Shown: piece after piece, positions 13,859 to 21,555 of the stretch
How positions within the stretch are numbered: the first letter of the stretch is position 1
Layout: the number at the start of each line of letters is the position of its first letter
Origin: Lachnospiraceae bacterium
GTDB taxonomy: Bacteria > Bacillota > Clostridia > Lachnospirales > Lachnospiraceae
Length of the DNA: 45,515 nucleotides
NCBI GenBank assembly: GCA_024405115.1
Contig: JAKSPD010000012.1
Location: 1 to 45,515, forward strand
Direction of reading: 5' to 3'
Translations under genes and position numbers: made by a program
Notes under the pieces: generated by a model
Databases searched by the model: none
What the model was told of the DNA's origin: nothing
Seen by the model: the letters and a program-made list of their open reading frames with translations, nothing else

Positions 13859-14470
13859 ATGAATGCATTAGGAATGATTGAAGTATACGGATACCTTGCA
13901 GCCGTGGAAGCACTTGACAGTGCATTAAAGGCAGCCAATGTAAGAAGAGAGAAGGTTGAACTTGTAACAGGCGGACTTGTTGCCGTACTGGTTACAGGCG
14001 ATGTTGGAGCCGTTAAGGCTGCAATGGATGCTTCTGCAGCAGCTGCTGAAAGAGTCGGTAAGGTCATATCTGTTCACGTTATTCCGAGACCGCACAGCAT
14101 GATAGATGACATGCTCAATGGGCCGAAGGAACCCCCAAAGGCACCCGCACCGGTTGCTCCCAAGGAACCCGAAGCTTCCGCTGAGCCAGAGGTTGTAAAA
14201 GAGCCAGAGCCAGTCATCCCTGAACCTGTAAAGGAACCGGAACCTGCAAAGGAAGCTCCGAAGCCGGCGAAGAAGCCAGCCGAGAAGAAGCCAGCCGCAG
14301 AAAAGAAGCAGACAGATCTTACTCCTGAAACAGTTCAGGGAATGTCAGTTCCGAATCTGAGAGCTCTTGCAAGAGAACTCGATATCGACAACATGACACG
14401 TGCCGAAATCAGGTACGGCAAAAAGGATGAACTGGTCAGAAAGATATCCGAATTCTTAGGATGGGAGTGA
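13859..14470 (+). CDS. EutK-like BMC protein with Pro/Glu/Lys linker and SAP/Rho-N-like tail
   Basis: The protein has 203 residues. Residues 1-80 form a BMC domain starting MNALGMIEVYGYLAAVEALD, close to E. coli EutK. Residues 85-150 are a linker rich in Pro, Glu, Lys and Ala. Residues 155-203 (GMSVPNLRALARELDI, then GKKDELVRKISEFLGW) look like a SAP or Rho N-terminal-type helix-extension-helix, a small nucleic-acid-binding fold. E. coli EutK also has a nucleic-acid-binding-like tail, but of a winged-helix type. So this is a EutK counterpart with a different C-terminal domain. Which face of the shell bears the tail is unknown. ATG 13859 was chosen over the adjacent GTG. It ends 6 bases before eutE. 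Confidence 0.85.
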   Translation: MNALGMIEVYGYLAAVEALDSALKAANVRREKVELVTGGLVAVLVTGDVGAVKAAMDASAAAAERVGKVISVHVIPRPHSMIDDMLNGPKEPPKAPAPVAPKEPEASAEPEVVKEPEPVIPEPVKEPEPAKEAPKPAKKPAEKKPAAEKKQTDLTPETVQGMSVPNLRALARELDIDNMTRAEIRYGKKDELVRKISEFLGWE

Positions 14471-14476
14471 TGACAA

Positions 14477-15952
14477 ATGCAATTATACGATGAAGATTTG
14501 TTATCAGTACAGGAAGTCCGTGAACTCGTAGCCACGGCCAAGAAGGCCCAGGAAGCTTATCAGAGGATGAGCCAGGACCAGGTTGATGCTATCATCAAGT
14601 CAATAGCAGAGGCTGGTGTCCGCAATGCCAGAAGGCTTGCTAAAATGGCACATGAAGAAACAGGCTTCGGTGTTGAAAACGACAAAGTAATTAAAAACGT
14701 ATTCGGCAGCCGCGGTGTTTATGAATCCATCAAGGACATGAAGACCATCGGTATAGTAGATTTTGACGAAGCCAACAAGCTCGTTAAAATTGCCGTTCCT
14801 GTGGGAGTTGTTGCAGGACTTATCCCCTCAACAAACCCGACTTCCACAGTATTTTATAAGGCTGAAATAGCCCTTAAATCGGGTAATGCAATTATTTTCT
14901 CACCGCATCCCAATGCAAAGAACTGCATCATGGAGACCGTTAAAGTCATCAAGGAGGCAATTGCAGAGGCAGGCGGAGACGAGAACCTCGTAAACGTAAT
15001 TACAATACCCACACTGCAGGCAACATCTAACCTTATGCAGCATCCGGACGTTGCAATGATCCTTGCAACAGGCGGAAGCGCAATGGTAAGGGCAGCATAT
15101 TCATCAGGAACACCGGCCATCGGTGTAGGCCCCGGAAACGGCCCCGCTTACATTGAGAAGACTGCAGATGTTCCGACAGCCGTAAAGATGATCTTTGACT
15201 CAAAGACATTTGATAACGGTACGATATGTGCATCAGAACAGTCAGTTGTCTGCGACTATGACATGGTTGACTGCGTTAAGGCAGAAATGGAAAAGCAGGG
15301 TGCTTATTTCCTTAATGATGAGGAGATTACCAAGCTTTCAAAGTTCATCCTTCGTGCAAATGGAACCATGAATCCTGCCATTGTTGGTAAGAGCGCACAG
15401 GTAATCGCAAACCTTGCAGGAATAAAAATCCCTGAGGGTATAAGAGTACTTGTTGCAAAGGAAACAGGAATTGGAAAGGGTCATCCGTATTCAAACGAGA
15501 AGCTCTGCCCCATTCTTGCATTCTATACAGCTGAAGACTACAAGGCAGTATGTGAACTGTGTGAGGAGATCCTTCGTCATCAGGGAGCAGGACATACATT
15601 CGCAATCCATTCTCAGGACCAGAAGGTTATTGAGTACTTCGCAATGCGTATCCCGGCTTCAAGAATCGTAGTCAACTCACCCAGCGCCCTTGGCGGTATC
15701 GGAGCTACAACAAAGCTTCTTCCCTCACTCACACTTGGTTGTGGAGCTATCGGCGGAAGCGCAACATCAGAGAATGTCGGACCTATGCACCTTCTTAACA
15801 TCAAGTATGTTGCATGGGGAATCAAGGACATGGACATCATCCGCAAGGAAGTTAATCAGACGATTGACCAGAAGTGCGAGTGCTGCCAGACCGGCGATGT
15901 TGACGTAGATGCACTTGTTGCTGAAATCGTTAAGAGACTTAAAGCATTATAA
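14477..15952 (+). CDS. eutE: CoA-acylating acetaldehyde dehydrogenase
   Basis: The protein has 491 residues. It has an aldehyde dehydrogenase fold with catalytic Cys in DNGTICASEQ (about residue 255), nucleotide-binding segments AGLIPSTNPTST and ILATGGSAMVRAAYSSGTPAIGVGPGN, and the tail ALGGIGATTKLLPSLTLGCGA of acylating enzymes. It oxidises acetaldehyde with NAD+ and CoA to acetyl-CoA. The C-terminus has a Cys-rich turn (KCECCQTGD) then an amphipathic helix (VDALVAEIVKRLKAL) with the pattern of an encapsulation peptide. Salmonella EutE carries its signal at the N-terminus, so the C-terminal position here differs from that model. Confidence 0.96.
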   Translation: MQLYDEDLLSVQEVRELVATAKKAQEAYQRMSQDQVDAIIKSIAEAGVRNARRLAKMAHEETGFGVENDKVIKNVFGSRGVYESIKDMKTIGIVDFDEANKLVKIAVPVGVVAGLIPSTNPTSTVFYKAEIALKSGNAIIFSPHPNAKNCIMETVKVIKEAIAEAGGDENLVNVITIPTLQATSNLMQHPDVAMILATGGSAMVRAAYSSGTPAIGVGPGNGPAYIEKTADVPTAVKMIFDSKTFDNGTICASEQSVVCDYDMVDCVKAEMEKQGAYFLNDEEITKLSKFILRANGTMNPAIVGKSAQVIANLAGIKIPEGIRVLVAKETGIGKGHPYSNEKLCPILAFYTAEDYKAVCELCEEILRHQGAGHTFAIHSQDQKVIEYFAMRIPASRIVVNSPSALGGIGATTKLLPSLTLGCGAIGGSATSENVGPMHLLNIKYVAWGIKDMDIIRKEVNQTIDQKCECCQTGDVDVDALVAEIVKRLKAL

Positions 15953-15983
15953 TTTCAAGATATCTATTTAGGAGGATATAAAA

Positions 15984-16268
15984 ATGTCAATTACACAGGC
16001 TTTAGGAATGATTGAGACTAAGGGTCTTGTTGCTTCAATCGAGGCAGCAGATGCTATGGTAAAGGCTGCTAACGTTACCCTTATCGGTAAGGTTCATGTA
16101 GGTGGCGGACTTGTTACAGTTATGGTACGTGGCGATGTAGGAGCTGTTAAGGCTTCTGTAGACGCTGGTGCTGCTGCAGCAGAGCGTGTTGGAGAGCTTA
16201 TCTCTGTTCATGTTATTCCGAGACCACACGAGGAAGTTGAAGGAATTCTTCCGAAGATCGAAGGCTAA
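15984..16268 (+). CDS. eutM: EutM major hexameric BMC shell protein
   Basis: The protein has 94 residues, and AGGAGG lies before ATG. It has a canonical single BMC domain: [58 protein letters not shown]. EutM/PduA-type hexamers are the most abundant shell tiles and form facet sheets with small central pores. The gene is followed by a perfect GC-rich hairpin without T-run, which may stabilise its part of the mRNA and raise its copy number over neighbours. Confidence 0.97.
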   Translation: MSITQALGMIETKGLVASIEAADAMVKAANVTLIGKVHVGGGLVTVMVRGDVGAVKASVDAGAAAAERVGELISVHVIPRPHEEVEGILPKIEG

Positions 16269-16279
16269 ACCTGATTTTG

Positions 16280-16303
16280 TCGGTGCGGCCTGAAGGCCGC
16301 ACC
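16280..16303 (+). other. GC-rich intercistronic hairpin after eutM
   Basis: CGGTGCGGCC (16280-16289) and GGCCGCACCG (16294-16303) form a perfect 10-bp stem with TGAA loop. No T-tract follows (GTAACATG), so it is unlikely to be an efficient intrinsic terminator. Position directly after the major shell gene suggests an mRNA processing or 3'-end-protection element, or partial attenuation. Confidence 0.75.
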
Positions 16304-16338
16304 GGTAACATGCAATCGTCAGGAGGTGGCAATTCAAA

Positions 16339-17157
16339 ATGAAAGTTATAACCGAAGCAATCTTAAGAGATGAGCTGAGAGATGAAATCCCGGAAGTATA
16401 CACAATACCCGAGGGAAAGATACTTTCTCCCGCTGCAAGGGAATACCTTCAGCAGCTCAAGGTAAAGATTGCGGACAACAAAAAAAAGAATAGGCCGCTT
16501 CAAAGATACGAAGCTGAAGTCGAAGCTGAAAAAGCTTCGGGTGCACAGGAACCTGTACGTACTGTAACGGCACAGGCAGCCGCTGACAGCAAACCCAAAT
16601 ATGTCGACGAACAGACAGGAGCTTATTACTTTGAGAAGCCGGAGCATATGACTCAGCTTCATGGTAATCTCCTTGTTACGAAAGATGATAAGAGGATTGC
16701 TTTCAGAGGAAAGCTTGACAGCCTTGAGGCAACTTTTATCCTCGAGCAGACAGAGCTCATGGGTATGGGTGAACAGGCAATCGTGGAGAATCTTGAGGAT
16801 ATTCTCGGAAGTTTACGTGAGATGATGCGCTGTGACGTTCTGAACCTGCCTTTCAGCAGAGACAGGATGATCGGCCTGACACACGAGGAACTGAGGGATC
16901 ATTCGCATAATCCCATGAAGTACTACAAAGTTAAACAGATGGTGCTCCCGAACTATTCATTGGGCAAGACATATGCAATCCTTAACTACCTGCGTACACA
17001 GGTAAGAGAGACAGAGGTTGCAGCTGCCACTGCATTCAACAATGGAAAAGGCTTTGACAGGGCGGATATTATAGAGGAACTGAACCGAATGTCAAGCGCC
17101 CTGCATATACTTATGTGCAGATACCTTGCTAAGAAGCAGTCCGGAGAGGAGAGATGA
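16339..17157 (+). CDS. eutT: EutT-type corrinoid adenosyltransferase
   Basis: The protein has 272 residues, with ribosome site AGGAGGTGG before ATG. The N-terminal part carries TEAILRDELRDEIPEVYTIPEG and a charged linker (55-85). The core has KPEHMTQLHGNLLVTKDDKRIAFRGKLDSLEA, followed by helices like those of EutT/PduO-type ATP:cob(I)alamin adenosyltransferases. It makes AdoCbl, the cofactor of EutBC. The Cys-rich HX11CCX2C metal motif described for the Salmonella enzyme is not seen. Stop overlaps the next start (ATGA). Confidence 0.9.
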   Translation: MKVITEAILRDELRDEIPEVYTIPEGKILSPAAREYLQQLKVKIADNKKKNRPLQRYEAEVEAEKASGAQEPVRTVTAQAAADSKPKYVDEQTGAYYFEKPEHMTQLHGNLLVTKDDKRIAFRGKLDSLEATFILEQTELMGMGEQAIVENLEDILGSLREMMRCDVLNLPFSRDRMIGLTHEELRDHSHNPMKYYKVKQMVLPNYSLGKTYAILNYLRTQVRETEVAAATAFNNGKGFDRADIIEELNRMSSALHILMCRYLAKKQSGEER

Positions 17158-17768
17158 TGCAGATAGCTGATCAGGTCGTTGATTCAATTCTGAATTCAGG
17201 CCTTGTTGAAGTAGAAGTCTCTGCGAGACATGTACATCTTTCTCAGGAGGATGTTGAGAAGCTGTTCGGAAAAGGAGCAGAACTTCATTTTAAGCGTCCC
17301 CTTTCACAACCCGGACAGTTCCTGAGCGAGGAACGTGTTTCAATTAAAGGCTCAAAAGGCAAAATGGAGCGCGTGGCGGTGCTGGGACCTGTAAGAAAAG
17401 CTACTCAGGTGGAAATATCCATCAGTGATACGATTGCCCTTGGTGTTACTGCACCGGTCAGGGAATCCGGTAAGCTTGACGGCGCCGGAGCTATAACGAT
17501 CGAAGGCCCATGCGGCACACTCGAAGACGTACCCGCAGCCATCGTGGCACATAATCACATACATGTGCCGGTAGATGTTGCAGCACGGCTCGGACTTAAG
17601 GACGGGGAACGTGTAAGCACACAGATACTTACCGAAAGGCCGGTTACGTTTGAAGATGTCGTAATAAGGGTCAGTGATAAATTCAGGTTCAAGATGCACA
17701 TTGACTTCGATGAAGCCAATGCGGCCATGGTTAAAGGTTTTACCTTAGGCAGGATAATAAAAAGATAA
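17154..17768 (+). CDS. pduL: BMC phosphate propanoyl/acetyltransferase PduL
   Basis: The protein has 204 residues. ATG 17154 (or ATG 17157) lies behind GGAGAGGA. Two beta-barrel half-domains are visible. The first has VEVSARHVHLSQEDVEKLFG, the second AIVAHNHIHVPVDVAARLGLKDGE; the His residues of these motifs bind the catalytic zinc ions in PduL structures. It converts acetyl-CoA plus phosphate to acetyl-phosphate plus CoA and thereby recycles CoA in the compartment. The short N-terminal helix (IADQVVDSILNSG) fits an encapsulation peptide. No eutD-type phosphotransacetylase is present, so PduL fills this role. Confidence 0.95.
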   Translation: MMQIADQVVDSILNSGLVEVEVSARHVHLSQEDVEKLFGKGAELHFKRPLSQPGQFLSEERVSIKGSKGKMERVAVLGPVRKATQVEISISDTIALGVTAPVRESGKLDGAGAITIEGPCGTLEDVPAAIVAHNHIHVPVDVAARLGLKDGERVSTQILTERPVTFEDVVIRVSDKFRFKMHIDFDEANAAMVKGFTLGRIIKR

Positions 17769-17786
17769 ATTTCGGAGCAGTATTTT

Positions 17787-18599
17787 ATGGATTTAAACAG
17801 TATCGAGAGCTATATGAGAAAGGTAAGCGAGTCAGAGCATACCACCTTTAAACCCGAAGGAAGGTTGAAATGTGGGCTCGACCTTGGTACCGCTTATATA
17901 GTAATGGTGGTCCTTGATGAATATGATAACCCGGTTGCCTGCGAAAAAAGGGCAGCCAGCGTCTTAAGGGACGGAGTGGTTGTCGATTTCAAGGGGTCAA
18001 GGGATATTGTAAAGGAACTGAAAGCAAAGCTTGAAGAAAGACTCGGAAGGGAAATTACACAGTGTGCAATAGCAATGCCCGCAGGAACTGAAAGCAGCAC
18101 AAGGACACATGCATATGTGGCTGAGGGTGCAGGCATGGAGGTTACGGCAGTGCTTGATGAACCAAGTGCGGCAAACGCAGTTTACCACATTGAGGATGGT
18201 GTAATCGTTGACGTAGGTGGCGGAACAACAGGACTTGCAATCATTAAAAATGGAGAAGTTGTAGATATTTACGACGAGCCCACAGGAGGAACACATCTTT
18301 CCCTGGTACTTTCCGGAAACTACCACATTCCGTTCGAGGAAGCTGAGAAGATTAAGATGGATTACTCAAAACATGCAGAAATCCTTCCCATCTTAAAGCC
18401 TGTAATCGAAAAGATTGCAACAATCATCAAGAAAAACGTGAACCCTGATGAGATTGATACGATCTATCTTTGCGGAGGTACCTGCTGTCTTACCGGAATG
18501 GAAAAAATAATAGAGAAGGAAACAGGAATCAGGACCATAAAGCCCGAGGATCCGTTCCTTGTCACACCTGCCGGAATAGCAATGAATTGTAAATTATAA
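17787..18599 (+). CDS. eutJ: EutJ actin-like chaperone family protein
   Basis: The protein has 270 residues. It has an Hsp70/FtsA-like ATPase fold: phosphate-1 LKCGLDLGTAYIVMVVLDEY (about 28-47), EPSAANAVYHIEDGVIVDVGGGTTGLAIIKNGEV as the central region, and CGGTCCLTGMEKII as the adenosine motif. EutJ is found in nearly all Eut loci. It is thought to help folding or assembly of compartment enzymes, but its client is not established. It lies between pduL and the flavoprotein-like gene, the order seen in Firmicute eut operons. Confidence 0.94.
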   Translation: MDLNSIESYMRKVSESEHTTFKPEGRLKCGLDLGTAYIVMVVLDEYDNPVACEKRAASVLRDGVVVDFKGSRDIVKELKAKLEERLGREITQCAIAMPAGTESSTRTHAYVAEGAGMEVTAVLDEPSAANAVYHIEDGVIVDVGGGTTGLAIIKNGEVVDIYDEPTGGTHLSLVLSGNYHIPFEEAEKIKMDYSKHAEILPILKPVIEKIATIIKKNVNPDEIDTIYLCGGTCCLTGMEKIIEKETGIRTIKPEDPFLVTPAGIAMNCKL

Positions 18600-18610
18600 G
18601 GAGGCAGCAT

Positions 18611-19321
18611 ATGGAATTTGAAGCTCTTGTCAATGCGATATGTGCTAAAGTCCAGGAACGCATCGCCGCCTGTGAAGAAGTGAAGGTAGCAGATAAGCCG
18701 AAGATGCTCGTATTAACAGACGAACATGGGACAAAGTGCCATGAATGTCTTGAATGTCCAGAGCTCGGTGCCCACTTCGATATGGAATGTGCCCTTACAA
18801 AAGAGTATGCATTTGATTTAGCTGACTACGAGGGAATCGTGGCGTTCAACCTTACAAATGCAAACCTGGCAAAGATTGCCCTTGGCATTCTGGACACACC
18901 CTATACCAAAGCGTTTGGAGAGGCTATCCTTCTCGGCAAAAAGATTTTCGTTCCCAAGGAAGAAGTCGAATTCTACGCATATAAAGAGACTTCGCCAAAA
19001 GGTTACCTGAATAAGTTTGAGGAATATTTAAATCTTCTCCGTCAGTGCGGAGTTACCGTACTTCCGGCAAAGGAACTTCATGAAGCAATTCTTGATGAGG
19101 CACCGGCACCGGTACCGGTATCAACAGTATTCGTAAGTAACCGTGCGGATAAGGAAATAGTAATTAAGAAAAAAGTTGTAACAGAAAGAGATCTTATCGA
19201 AGCAAGGGCAGCTGAGGCTACACTCCTTGTGGCTGATGAGAAATCAATCATCACAGATCTAGCAAAGGACTATGCCGGAAGATTCGGCATCGTTATCGAA
19301 CGGAGAAAAGGCGTAAGATAA
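18611..19321 (+). CDS. Conserved ethanolamine-utilisation protein of the TIGR02536 type
   Basis: The protein has 236 residues, with AAGGAGG before ATG. It resembles the conserved but uncharacterised protein found after eutJ in Firmicute eut operons. The first 20 residues (MEFEALVNAICAKVQERIAA) form an amphipathic helix like an encapsulation peptide, so it is probably lumenal. A cluster of Cys and His follows (GTKCHECLECPELGAHFDMEC, about 40-60). The core has a Rossmann-like pattern (YEGIVAFNLTNANLAKIALGI, ILLGKKIFVPKEEVE), similar to flavoprotein folds. The tail (ERDLIEARAAEATLLVADEKSIITDLAKDYA) is shared with other Eut/Pdu proteins. Reaction unknown. Confidence 0.82.
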   Translation: MEFEALVNAICAKVQERIAACEEVKVADKPKMLVLTDEHGTKCHECLECPELGAHFDMECALTKEYAFDLADYEGIVAFNLTNANLAKIALGILDTPYTKAFGEAILLGKKIFVPKEEVEFYAYKETSPKGYLNKFEEYLNLLRQCGVTVLPAKELHEAILDEAPAPVPVSTVFVSNRADKEIVIKKKVVTERDLIEARAAEATLLVADEKSIITDLAKDYAGRFGIVIERRKGVR

Positions 19322-19342
19322 TAAGCAGAAAGGAGTCCCACA

Positions 19343-19633
19343 TTGAAAACAGGTAGAGTTATCGGAAACATATGGGCTACCAGGAAGGATGAAAAACTTT
19401 CAGGTGTAAAACTGCTAATTGTTCAGCCTCTTGATCTTGTCACAGGCAAAACGGTAGGTGACCCGTTAGTGGTTGCGGATTACATCGGAGCAGGAGAAGG
19501 TGAAAGAGTTATCTACACCAGCGGAAGCTCTGCAAGAAAGGCAGCCGAAAGGGATTTCATACCGATAGACGCAACTGTAGTAGGCATTATTGATGATCAG
19601 GAAATAGACCGAAGTCTGTTGGAAAACGAGTGA
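19343..19633 (+). CDS. eutN: EutN pentameric BMC vertex protein
   Basis: The protein has 96 residues, with a TTG start and AAAGGAG about 7 bases upstream. EutN/CcmL family features are visible: GRVIGNIWATRKDEKLSGVKLLIVQPLD, VVADYIGAGEGERVIYTSGSSAR, and VVGIIDD. Pentamers of this family cap the vertices of the icosahedral shell. It is followed 4 bases later by pduS. Confidence 0.96.
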   Translation: MKTGRVIGNIWATRKDEKLSGVKLLIVQPLDLVTGKTVGDPLVVADYIGAGEGERVIYTSGSSARKAAERDFIPIDATVVGIIDDQEIDRSLLENE

Positions 19634-19637
19634 TGAA

Positions 19638-20978
19638 ATGGAATTTATAGAAGCTATAAAAAAAGCAGGTGTTGTGGGAGCCGGCGGTGCCGGTTTCCCC
19701 ACATACGTAAAGCTCAATGCCAAGGCAGAGTACCTTATCATCAATGCCGCTGAATGCGAGCCTATGATTGAGACGGATAAATATCTCTGCAGGACATTTG
19801 CGGACCGTATAATAAAGACGGTAGATGCCATGGGAGCACACCTTGAGGCTTCCCACAAGATAATTGCCCTTAAGGCAAAGTATAAGAGGGAGATAGAGGC
19901 ACTTGAGGCTGCGATAAAGGCAGCCGGCTCTGATGTAATCGTTTGCGGAATGAGGACTTATTACCCCGCTGGTGATGAGCAGATTATGGTGCAGGCGGTT
20001 ACCGGCAGAAGCGTACCGGAGAGGGGACTTCCCCTTAATGTAGGATGCGTTGTTGTAAATGTAGGAACTGTTCTTTCAATTGCGGATGCACTTGAAGATA
20101 CTCCCGTTTCAATGAAGTATCTTTCTGTAACAGGTGCTGTTAAGGAGCCTACAATGTGGAGAGTTCCGCTTGGAACACCCATAAAGGAAATTCTGGCAGC
20201 AGCTCCGCTTACAGTGACGGATTATGCGGTTATCATGGGCGGCCCCATGATGGGTAAGATGCTCGGAACAAAGGAACTCATAGAGAATGCAGTGGTTACG
20301 AAGACCACAGGCAACCTGCTTGTTGTTCCGGCCGATCACTATCTTGTCAGAAGGACACAGCTCAGCATAGAAACGATGATGCATCAGGCTGCATCTTCAT
20401 GTATCCAGTGCTGTCAGTGTACTGACCTTTGTCCCAGAGAGGTAATTGGACATGATGTAAAGCCGCATCTTATAATGAGAAATGTCTGGAGACAGGCGCA
20501 GATTACAGACAACGCGGAATTTGAAAGAGTATTCGGACATGCCGCTAACTGCTCAAGCTGCGGAGCCTGCGAGATGTTCTCATGCCCCATGGGTCTTTCA
20601 CCCAGAAAAATGAATGATTATGTTAAGGGCCTTCTTCGTGAGAGAGGAATCAATCCCGCAAAGAATCAGGCACCTGTAGCAAAATCATATATAGAGGATC
20701 GCAGGATCCCCACAGGACGTCTTATCGCAAGACTGGGACTTTCACAGTACGAGACACATGTACTTCCCGAATTTGCGGAGCTTACTCCCGAAGAAGTGAT
20801 CATTCCTGTATCACAGCATATCGGAAAGCCTGCGGCACCGGTTGTCAAAGTTGGAGACAAGGTGGCGGCAGGTGACCTTATAGCAGCGGCTCAGGAAGGT
20901 CTGTCAGCAAACATTCATACTGGATTTGCAGGAACCGTTACTGAAATCGGTCCTCGCGGAATCCGCATAGTGAAATAA
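19638..20978 (+). CDS. pduS: PduS-type RnfC-like cobalamin reductase
   Basis: The protein has 446 residues. An N-terminal RnfC-like flavin/NADH-binding region contains GVVGAGGAGFPTYVKL, INAAECEPMIETDKYL and GGPMMGKMLG. Two 4Fe-4S motifs follow: SCIQCCQCTDLCP (about 254-267) and NCSSCGACEMFSCP (about 304-317). A C-terminal lipoyl/SLBB-like segment (VVKVGDKVAAGDLIAAAQEGL) completes it. PduS reduces cob(III)alamin with NADH, feeding EutT with substrate for AdoCbl repair. It pairs with the adjacent pduT. Confidence 0.94.
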   Translation: MEFIEAIKKAGVVGAGGAGFPTYVKLNAKAEYLIINAAECEPMIETDKYLCRTFADRIIKTVDAMGAHLEASHKIIALKAKYKREIEALEAAIKAAGSDVIVCGMRTYYPAGDEQIMVQAVTGRSVPERGLPLNVGCVVVNVGTVLSIADALEDTPVSMKYLSVTGAVKEPTMWRVPLGTPIKEILAAAPLTVTDYAVIMGGPMMGKMLGTKELIENAVVTKTTGNLLVVPADHYLVRRTQLSIETMMHQAASSCIQCCQCTDLCPREVIGHDVKPHLIMRNVWRQAQITDNAEFERVFGHAANCSSCGACEMFSCPMGLSPRKMNDYVKGLLRERGINPAKNQAPVAKSYIEDRRIPTGRLIARLGLSQYETHVLPEFAELTPEEVIIPVSQHIGKPAAPVVKVGDKVAAGDLIAAAQEGLSANIHTGFAGTVTEIGPRGIRIVK

Positions 20979-20991
20979 GGAGGGATAAAGC

Positions 20992-21531
20992 ATGTCAAAA
21001 GCAATCGCAATGGTAGAGCTTAACAGCATCGCCCGCGGAGTAGAAGTGAGTGATGATATGGTTAAGGCTGCACGTGTGGAGCTGCTTCGTGCCTCCACAG
21101 TGTGCCCGGGTAAGTATATCGTAATAGTCGGCGGAGATACAGGAGCTGTAAAGGCTTCTCTCGCAGCCGGAATTGCAAAAGGCGCAGAGTATGTGGTGGA
21201 TCATCTTATGATCCCCAGTGTACATGAGCAGCTGTTCCCTGCAATCCAGGGAGTTCAGGAAGTTAAGAATCCTGAGGCTATCGGAGTTGTTGAGTATTAC
21301 TCAATCGCTTCTGCCGTTCTGGCAGCCGATGCCGCAGCTAAGGCAGCTCAGATAACACTTATTGAGGTTCGAACCGGTTTTGCAATCGGCGGAAAGGGCT
21401 TCTTCACACTTACAGGTGATGTTGGAGCTGTTCGTGCGGCAGTAAAGGCGGCTGAGAGCATTGGAGATCTGTTCATCGGCAGCACGGTTATTCCGCGTCC
21501 TGCTCCGGCAGTTGTCCAGTCACTTTTATAA
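20992..21531 (+). CDS. pduT: PduT tandem-BMC shell protein with iron-sulfur pore
   Basis: The protein has 179 residues, with AAGGAGGG before ATG. Two BMC domains are present (about 1-90 and 95-179). Cys38 lies in STVCPGKY, the exact position of the Cys that binds a central 4Fe-4S cluster in the trimer of known PduT structures. PduT is thought to carry electrons across the shell, together with PduS. Its presence behind pduS indicates a redox port for cobalamin reduction in this Eut compartment. Confidence 0.95.
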   Translation: MSKAIAMVELNSIARGVEVSDDMVKAARVELLRASTVCPGKYIVIVGGDTGAVKASLAAGIAKGAEYVVDHLMIPSVHEQLFPAIQGVQEVKNPEAIGVVEYYSIASAVLAADAAAKAAQITLIEVRTGFAIGGKGFFTLTGDVGAVRAAVKAAESIGDLFIGSTVIPRPAPAVVQSLL

Positions 21532-21555
21532 TCAAAAGCTTTAAAGGGGGAATTT

